Shown here one piece after another: positions 58,776 through 64,000 of a stretch of DNA of 64,000 bases (position 1 is the stretch's first letter; the number at the start of each line of letters is the position of its first letter). The DNA comes from Mesorhizobium sp. NZP2298 (lineage in GTDB: Bacteria > Pseudomonadota > Alphaproteobacteria > Rhizobiales > Rhizobiaceae): NCBI RefSeq assembly GCF_013170825.1, contig NZ_CP033365.1:1426001-1490000 (forward strand), read 5' to 3'. The notes under the pieces were generated by a model that saw only the letters and a list, made by a program, of their open reading frames with translations, was not told the DNA's origin and did not search any database. A program made the translations under genes and the position numbers.

Positions 58776-60158
58776 TTCTACAACATCGATTTCCCGTACG
58801 GGATACAGCCGGACGAGTCGATCAAAGTGGAGTTTGCCGCAGGGCAGCACCACAATTACGCACATCCGCCATTGTTGATCGTACTGGCGCGCTTCGCGGG
58901 ATGGCTTTCCGGCGCGTCGAACGAACATGACTATTTGCTGGCTGGCCGAAGTGTCAGCGCGCTGGCCTGTGTTGCGGCAAGCATCCTCTTCTATATCGTG
59001 TTGCGGCGATACGCGGATGATATCAGTGCCTTCCTGTGGGCCTGCGTTTTCGCGGTCTCGCCAGCCATCGCGGTTCACGCGCATTACTTTAAGGAAGACG
59101 CTGTCCTGATCTTCGCCCTGTGTGTCGGGCTGCATGCGCTCGTGCGGCTGAAGGAGCAGGCCAACTCAGTCAATCTCGTCTATTTCGGATTTGCGCTCGG
59201 CCTCGCCGTCTCGGCGAAATATGTGGGTGCCGGCAACAGCCTCGTTCTTTTCATCGTGGCGATCGTCTACTGCCGGCTCGGCCTCAGGCAGACCATCATC
59301 ATCGTCGCCACTGACGCGCTTACCATATTGGCGATCTTTGGCGTGTCGCTGCTGACCGAGGCCGGAAGTGGCCTTTCAACGGTGATCAAAGGCCTTGGCT
59401 CGGAACTGATGCACGCTGAAACGGGCCACGACCTCAAGGAGTGGTTCTGGGAGGGATATGGACTTACGCATTTCCGTCACCACCTGATCCCCAGCCTCAC
59501 CGGCCCGACCGTAGCGATCGCGCTTGGGGCGATCGCTTTTGCCATCATCGCCGACCGCAACAAATATGTTGCCGCCTACGCGGGCGGGGCCTTCATCTGG
59601 CTCTTCCTGCTCGAACTCTCGCCGCTCAAACTCGTCGGCTCCATGCGTTACGTCCTGCCGGTGGTTGTCTATCTGCTGTTGGCCACGGGTATTGCCTGTT
59701 CCAGGTCGATCGGGTCGCGAAGCAGGCCGGTGGCGATCGGACTTGGACTTGCCGCGATGGTTGCCAGCGCGCATGCCGGCATGGCCTATGTCGCGAACCT
59801 GGGCCGGGAAACAGATACACGCTTTGCAGCAATGCGCTTCCTCGAGAAGCAAGGCGTCACGCGTTTCGTCGTGGATTTTCCAATGGGAGAGCCGGCACCG
59901 GCAACCAGGGACTACCGCGACCTCTCGTCAGCAGACTACCTCGTATCGTTGAAGTTTCAGCGACATCTGCGTGGCGGAGGATTGAGAGCGCAGGATCCGC
60001 TAATCTATCAGCTTGCCGGCATGTTCCATTGCCTCGATGGCCATGTCGCGGCGCAATTTTCGAAGCCATATGGGGACTATGGCTATGTCGCGCCGACGGT
60101 AAGGATCTATGATCTGCGCAACGCGCGATCCTGCATCCCCGCTAGCATGGTCCGCTGA
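58665..60158 (+). CDS. Membrane glycosyltransferase (GT-C/ArnT-like, family 39 type)
   Basis: This 497-residue protein has about 9-11 hydrophobic helices. FYNIDFPYGIQPDESIKVEF carries the early acidic residues (PDE) typical of polyprenyl-phosphate-dependent GT-C enzymes, and NYAHPPLLIVLARFAGWLSG follows. It probably transfers a sugar from a lipid-linked donor in the membrane. The first 40 residues are a diverged copy of the small protein encoded at 60242. The ATG at 58665 is preferred; the frame upstream has no support. Acceptor unknown. Confidence 0.8.
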   Translation: MTVSQSIKQTGWVGLAQRGDSQVLAMLVLAAISASLAFYNIDFPYGIQPDESIKVEFAAGQHHNYAHPPLLIVLARFAGWLSGASNEHDYLLAGRSVSALACVAASILFYIVLRRYADDISAFLWACVFAVSPAIAVHAHYFKEDAVLIFALCVGLHALVRLKEQANSVNLVYFGFALGLAVSAKYVGAGNSLVLFIVAIVYCRLGLRQTIIIVATDALTILAIFGVSLLTEAGSGLSTVIKGLGSELMHAETGHDLKEWFWEGYGLTHFRHHLIPSLTGPTVAIALGAIAFAIIADRNKYVAAYAGGAFIWLFLLELSPLKLVGSMRYVLPVVVYLLLATGIACSRSIGSRSRPVAIGLGLAAMVASAHAGMAYVANLGRETDTRFAAMRFLEKQGVTRFVVDFPMGEPAPATRDYRDLSSADYLVSLKFQRHLRGGGLRAQDPLIYQLAGMFHCLDGHVAAQFSKPYGDYGYVAPTVRIYDLRNARSCIPASMVR

Positions 60159-60241
60159 TGGCATGCGCTGAAACATCTGGCTTCGGCCGGTGGTTCATAA
60201 GCAGGTTTTGACAGCCGGTCGCGTTGCTGGTCAAAGGCAGC

Positions 60242-60403
60242 ATGACGAAACTCCTCGCCCTTGTCATCGTCGGCTTCATGGTCATCCAACTGATCAAGCC
60301 AATCGGCTGGCCCGGGCTCAAGCGGCGCGCCGATTTCTGGAAGCTGGCGCTGCTGGCGATGGCCGCGATCTCGCTGGCGGCCGTGCTCGGGCATTTGACA
60401 TAG
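60242..60403 (+). CDS. Small membrane protein, 53 residues
   Basis: It starts MTKLLALVIVGFMVIQLIKP and ends AAISLAAVLGHLT, with two hydrophobic helices around IGWPGLKRRADFW. An AAAGGCAGC site precedes the ATG. I recall similar short proteins from Mesorhizobium, of unknown function. A diverged copy of this gene and its leader forms the 5' end of the glycosyltransferase gene, which supports it as a real gene. Confidence 0.75.
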   Translation: MTKLLALVIVGFMVIQLIKPIGWPGLKRRADFWKLALLAMAAISLAAVLGHLT

Positions 60404-60435
60404 GCCTTCCCAAGACAAGATCGGCTTCCTCGCTG

Positions 60436-61149
60436 TCAGCTGGCGAGGACCATGCCGACGAGATGTTCCGCCCAGGCCCGGTAACCCGCCTCCGAGGCAT
60501 GAAAGCCGTCCGAGGCAAAACCGGCCTCGGGATTGGTGATCGGCAGGCGGGGTGCGGGCACTGCGCCGCGCTCGAGGCAAAGTCGCTCGCCCATCCTGTT
60601 CATCGCGGTGGCGCGAATTTCGAGGATTTCGCCCAGCAGCGTCGGCATGGCCGGCGCCCGCGTGAACTCCAGCACAGGCGACCACACCACGCGCGCCTCC
60701 GGCCATTTGGCGCGCAGCGCGTAGAGCAGTCCGCCGAACTCCTTCTTGAAGCGGGGCACGGAATGAAAATTCTTGGTGTCGTTGGTGCCGATGGCGAGCA
60801 CGATATGCGTCCACGGATCGGCCGACAGATTCGGCAGGACGTGATCGCGGATCTGGCCCGACGTCGCCGAATTGAAGCCGGCGGCGCGCCAGCGCACGGC
60901 GTGGCCGGTACGTTGCGAGATCAGAATGGCGAGCTGCGCGGCAAGCCCGTCCTCGGAATTGCCTATGCCGACCGAGGCGGCGGAGGAATCGCCCAGCACC
61001 AGCAGCGAGATCGCCGGTGGCTGGCCTGATATCTCGTGCATGACCGGTCCCTGCGCGGGCAGCATCCGTGAGGTGCGGCGGCGCACACCCAGTCCCTGCC
61101 AGACATAGACGGGGAAGGCGAGCCAGGTGAGAAGGGCGGGAAAACGCAT
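60436..61149 (-). CDS. SGNH/GDSL hydrolase family protein
   Basis: This 237-residue protein has the SGNH motifs ISLLVLGDSSAASVGIGNSE (Ser block), AAGFNSATSGQ, IVLAIGTNDTKN (GxND) and SDGFHASEAGYRAWA (DxxH). Members hydrolyse acetyl or acyl esters on glycans or lipids. An N-terminal hydrophobic stretch (FPALLTWLAFPVYVWQGLGV) may anchor or export it. It is convergent with the small membrane protein gene. Confidence 0.92.
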   Translation of the reverse strand: MRFPALLTWLAFPVYVWQGLGVRRRTSRMLPAQGPVMHEISGQPPAISLLVLGDSSAASVGIGNSEDGLAAQLAILISQRTGHAVRWRAAGFNSATSGQIRDHVLPNLSADPWTHIVLAIGTNDTKNFHSVPRFKKEFGGLLYALRAKWPEARVVWSPVLEFTRAPAMPTLLGEILEIRATAMNRMGERLCLERGAVPAPRLPITNPEAGFASDGFHASEAGYRAWAEHLVGMVLAS

Positions 61150-61210
61150 GGCGATACCGTGGAATGATCTGCGGCAGGCTTAGCGCATGTTTCGGCGGAG
61201 GTGAACGCCT

Positions 61211-61951
61211 TCAGTCGCAGCAGCCCGGCTGAGCCGACTGCTTGTCCTGATATTCGTCGTGCAGCCGCACCCAGTCCATCAGGCCATGATAGGGGCCATT
61301 TTCATTGCGGCCTTTCGGCGTCATATCGAGATAATCATAGGCGCCGATCTGCGCCTCGCCGCCGCGGGCACGCGACAGGAAGGTGAGGAAGATGTCGCCG
61401 TTCTCGTCCTTGTAGAAAACACTGGTGCCGGGAAGCTCCTTCGATGTCCGCGGACGTGTCTCGAAATTGTAAGTGGTGTCGCCGGCCGCAATCTGCTTGT
61501 CGGTAAAGGAAACCTGCATGTCGAAGTTGAAGTCCGAGGCATAGGACGACACCCAGTCGAATTTCCAGCCCATGCGCCGCTTGTAGGGCACAAGCTCGGC
61601 CAGCGGCGCGCGCGAGATCACCACCAGGGATACGTCGTGATGCCTCAGATGCTGGTTGGCGCCGTCTATATGATCGGCAAGGAACGAGCAGCCCTCGCAA
61701 TGATGCCTGCAACCCGGCCCGAACATGAAGTGGTAGACGATCAGCTGGCTGTTGGCGCCAAACAGGTCGGCCAGTTTCTTCGGCCCCTGTTCGGTCTCGA
61801 AGACATAATCCTTCCTCATCTTCAGCCAGGGTAATTCACGCCGCTCGGCCGCGATGCGCTCGCGAAGCCGGGTCAGTTCCTTCTCGCGGGCCAGATGTGC
61901 CTTGTGCGCCTGGAACCAGTCTTCGCGTGAAACGATCTTGTTGCGATGCAT
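61211..61951 (-). CDS. DUF899 family thioredoxin-like protein
   Basis: This 246-residue protein starts MHRNKIVSREDWFQAHKAHL and contains DLFGANSQLIVYHFMFGPGC, RHHCEGCSFLADHIDGANQH and LVVISRAPLAELVPYKRRMG, the DUF899 signature; CEGC lies in a thioredoxin-like fold. It ends QPGCCD. Function unknown; a peroxidase or thiol-disulfide role is possible. The start at 61951 fits the family. Confidence 0.9.
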   Translation of the reverse strand: MHRNKIVSREDWFQAHKAHLAREKELTRLRERIAAERRELPWLKMRKDYVFETEQGPKKLADLFGANSQLIVYHFMFGPGCRHHCEGCSFLADHIDGANQHLRHHDVSLVVISRAPLAELVPYKRRMGWKFDWVSSYASDFNFDMQVSFTDKQIAAGDTTYNFETRPRTSKELPGTSVFYKDENGDIFLTFLSRARGGEAQIGAYDYLDMTPKGRNENGPYHGLMDWVRLHDEYQDKQSAQPGCCD

Positions 61952-62017
61952 GAATCTCTCCCTGTCTGCACCCCAAGGACGTTCGGGATGAGCGCAAACC
62001 GACATCGCTCGTTGGTT

Positions 62018-62084
62018 GAGCATGATCTCTGGGCAAACCGGCTGCCGTTTGTCCGAGAAGACCGGCTTCCAATTTTCGGATCAT
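62018..62084. repeat. Intergenic repeat with GAGCATGATC and GGATCAT ends
   Basis: GAGCATGATC (62018-62027) and GGATCAT (62078-62084) bracket a segment with AAACCGGC and GACCGGC. It resembles the GAGCATGATC-type element common in Rhizobiales, from memory; only one copy is in the window. Confidence 0.4.
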
Positions 62085-62151
62085 CCTCCAGCGCCGAGAG
62101 GGAGATAAGGATGGACAGGCTCCATCCCAAGCCCGGGCCTGCCGCAAACAA

Positions 62152-62175
62152 AACCCGGGCGCATTGGCCCGGGTT
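62152..62175 (-). terminator. Rho-independent terminator of the aldolase gene
   Basis: AACCCGGGC (62152-62160) and GCCCGGGTT (62167-62175) form a perfect 9-bp stem with a GCATTG loop, followed on the minus strand by TTTGTTT. It lies 23 bases after the aldolase stop. Confidence 0.88.
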
Positions 62176-62198
62176 CGAAAAAGACGAGAGAACCGTCT

Positions 62199-63227
62199 TC
62201 AGGCGGCCTGTTCGAGGCTCGCCTTCCATTTTCCGAGCGCCGCCAGATAGTTCATATGAGCGCGATGGGTGAAGGCGGCCTGACCGGCGGCGACGTTCGA
62301 TGCCTTCCCGCTCCAGGCCTTCTGCGGGGCGGCCTGCAGCGCGCGGCCGTAGGAGAAGGTCAGCTTCCACGGATGCGGACCGATGGCGTTGATGGCGTTG
62401 AGGTTGGCGGTCGCCTCCTCGTCCTCCTGGCCGCCGGAAAGGAAGGCGATGCCCGGGACCGCCGCCGGCACCGTCTCGCGGAACAGTTTTATGGTCATCT
62501 CGGCGACCTTTTCGGGACTGTCCACCGTGCCCGACTTCTTGCCCGACAGCACCATGTTGGGCTTCAGGATCGTGCCTTCGAGCACGACGCGCGCCGCGTA
62601 GAGCTCGTCATAGAGCTTAAGCAAAGTCATCTTGCTGATCTCGTAGCACGTGTCGATCGAATGGGCGCCGTCCATCAGCACTTCCGGCTCGACGATCGGC
62701 ACGATGCCGGCTTCCTGGCAAAGGGCGGCGTAGCGGGCCAGTGCATGGGTATTGGCGCCGATGGAGGTCGCGGACGGCACGCCCTTGGCGGTGTCGATGT
62801 CGATCACCGCGCGCCATTTGGCGAAACGGGCGCCAAGCCTGTAGTAGTCGGCAAGGCGTTCACGCAGGCCGTCGAGGCCCTCGGTGATGGTGTCGCCGGG
62901 GAAGCCGGCCAGAGGCTTGGCGCCGGCATCGACCTTGATGCCGGGGATGGCGCCTGCCGCCTTGATTATGTCGACCAGCGGCGTGCCGTCGGCGGCCTTC
63001 TGGTGGATCGTCTCGTCATAGAGGATGACGCCGGAAATATACTTGGCCATCGCGTCCTTGGCGCGGAACATCATCTCGCGATAGTCGCGGCGGCTGTCGG
63101 CGGTCGATTCGACGCCAATGACATCGAAGCGCTTCTTGATCGTGCCGGAACTTTCATCGGCGGCCAGCAGGCCCTTCCCGTTGGCCACGATCGCGGCGGC
63201 AATGTCTTCGAGACGTTCGCTCATCAT
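62199..63227 (-). CDS. fba: Class I fructose-bisphosphate aldolase
   Basis: This 342-residue Schiff-base aldolase cleaves fructose 1,6-bisphosphate in glycolysis and works in reverse in gluconeogenesis. KGLLAADESSGTIKKRF, FRAKDAMAKYISGVILYDET, VEPEVLMDGAHSIDTCYEIS and VVLEGTILKPNMVLSGKKSG with the Schiff-base lysine are diagnostic. It lies downstream of pgk on the same strand. Two adjacent ATGs start it. Confidence 0.95.
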   Translation of the reverse strand: MMSERLEDIAAAIVANGKGLLAADESSGTIKKRFDVIGVESTADSRRDYREMMFRAKDAMAKYISGVILYDETIHQKAADGTPLVDIIKAAGAIPGIKVDAGAKPLAGFPGDTITEGLDGLRERLADYYRLGARFAKWRAVIDIDTAKGVPSATSIGANTHALARYAALCQEAGIVPIVEPEVLMDGAHSIDTCYEISKMTLLKLYDELYAARVVLEGTILKPNMVLSGKKSGTVDSPEKVAEMTIKLFRETVPAAVPGIAFLSGGQEDEEATANLNAINAIGPHPWKLTFSYGRALQAAPQKAWSGKASNVAAGQAAFTHRAHMNYLAALGKWKASLEQAA

Positions 63228-63463
63228 GCTTCTCCTGAACCGGTTGATCTGCGCCTAGCAGAACACTACCGCCAAAGGAATGACGCCGGAAAGCTCGAAT
63301 CGATTGAAAGTCTCAGGCGCCCTCGTTTGCTCCCGGTGAGTTGATCAGGCCGTTTGTTTTGGCCGCATTTCTGCAACGCCAGGCATTTCTGCCTGGCTGC
63401 GAAATGCCATTGCGCGGTTCATCGTTTTGCGAAAACGCCGAAACACTCAATCTCTCTGCCTTG

Positions 63464-63510
63464 ACGCAACTCCGGACGGAAAGCCGTTGCACGCTTTTCC
63501 TGGAATTGTT
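63464..63510. repeat. Palindromic repeat element, copy 2 (between fba and pgk)
   Basis: CGCAACTCCGGACGGAAAGC and CGCTTTTCCTGGAATTG match copy 1 at 19139-19190 with a few changes. It directly follows the pgk stop codon. Confidence 0.75.
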
Positions 63511-64000
63511 TACCGCTTCAGCACGTCGACGCCGGGCAGGGGCTTGCCTTCCATCCATTCCAGGAAGGCGCCGCCGGCGGTCGAGACATAGGTGAAATCG
63601 TCGGCGACACCGGCGTGGTTGAGCGCCGCCACCGTATCGCCGCCACCGGCAACGGAGACCAGCTTGCCGGCCTTGGTGCGCGCCGCCGCGTGCTGGGCGG
63701 CAGCCACCGTGGCGTGGTCGAACGGCGCGATCTCGAAGGCGCCGAGCGGGCCGTTCCAGACCAGCGTCGCGGCACGGTCGATCCACTCGCCGATCGTCGT
63801 CACGGTCTTGGCGCCGACATCGAGGATCATGCCGTCGGCCGGCACCTCCGATATGGCAACGGTCTCGCAGGCCGCACCCGCCTTGAACTCCTTGGCGACG
63901 ACGCCGTCGACGGGCAGGATGATGGCGCAGCCGGCCTCGGCCGCCTCGATCATGATCTGCTTGGCGGTCGAGGCCAAGTCATGCTCGCACAGCGACTTGC
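63510..64000 (-). CDS. pgk: Phosphoglycerate kinase (partial, 5' end beyond window)
   Basis: The frame is open to the right edge and codes for the C-terminal 160 or so residues of phosphoglycerate kinase, which makes ATP from 1,3-bisphosphoglycerate. [39 protein letters not shown] and [20 protein letters not shown] are the nucleotide-binding signatures. The fba gene follows 282 bases downstream on the same strand; together they serve glycolysis/gluconeogenesis. Confidence 0.96.
   Translation of the reverse strand, partial: KSLCEHDLASTAKQIMIEAAEAGCAIILPVDGVVAKEFKAGAACETVAISEVPADGMILDVGAKTVTTIGEWIDRAATLVWNGPLGAFEIAPFDHATVAAAQHAAARTKAGKLVSVAGGGDTVAALNHAGVADDFTYVSTAGGAFLEWMEGKPLPGVDVLKR

Overview
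The window is a GC-rich chromosomal segment of an alphaproteobacterium of the order Rhizobiales, most likely Mesorhizobium or a close relative. The evidence is indirect: a DUF680-type small exported protein (9488-9697), a family I know mainly from Mesorhizobium; the gene set (TrcR/DUF1013, DUF1192, DUF1244, DUF465 pair, DUF1127 proteins, purE-purK, pgk-fba); and several families of intergenic palindromic repeats of the kind scattered through rhizobial genomes. I saw no rRNA, tRNA, CRISPR array, insertion sequence, phage or conjugation genes. This is mostly core and adaptive chromosome rather than a mobile island.

Layout. 1-9.4 kb: two divergent citrate-synthase-fold genes (one cut by the window edge and carrying an N-terminal helix-turn-helix), a patatin lipase, an RND efflux pair and an NAD-binding sugar-epimerase-like protein. 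9.4-13.2 kb: DUF680 protein, LysR regulator, MFS transporter, DUF1244, N-formylglutamate amidohydrolase. 13.4-20.8 kb: DUF1036, pyruvate kinase, L,D-transpeptidase, hydrolase, TPR protein, zinc-free ribosomal protein L36, LprI-like protein, purK and purE. 20.8-28.4 kb: an ECF sigma/anti-sigma pair, then a polar amino acid ABC importer operon ending in RidA and a SelA-fold PLP enzyme, with a divergent IclR regulator. 28.4-33.7 kb: two DUF465 proteins, ispG, a lytic transglycosylase, and a kinase/sulfotransferase/methyltransferase trio. 33.7-39.4 kb: hybrid histidine kinase, SDR, polyprenyl synthase, mtgA, rpmF.

39.6-43.5 kb: an Lrp-type regulator, an ABC substrate-binding protein, two permeases and a ureohydrolase, without an ATPase gene. 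43.6-51.5 kb: small proteins, HxlR regulator with divergent hydrolase, GST-ArsR-SRPBCC module, second ArsR, MFS, DUF1192, quinone oxidoreductase, DUF1127. 51.7-55.1 kb: two tandem LuxR-type paralogs, an inverted fragment of a third, and trcR. 55.1-58.5 kb: WYL regulator, MGMT-like protein, DJ-1/PfpI protein, DUF1127-like protein and a VOC dioxygenase, with two near-identical operator palindromes. 58.6-64 kb: membrane glycosyltransferase, a small membrane protein, SGNH hydrolase, DUF899, fructose-bisphosphate aldolase and the 3' part of pgk.

The most interesting observations are the ABC-RidA-PLP enzyme operon (an apparent uncharacterised amino acid catabolic route), the glycosyltransferase gene whose 5' end is a diverged copy of the small gene that follows it, the paired operators around the WYL/DJ-1 genes, the tandem-plus-inverted LuxR family, and a leader ORF with a strong ribosome site overlapping the ECF sigma gene. 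All functions are read from translated sequence and family memory; no database search was run.
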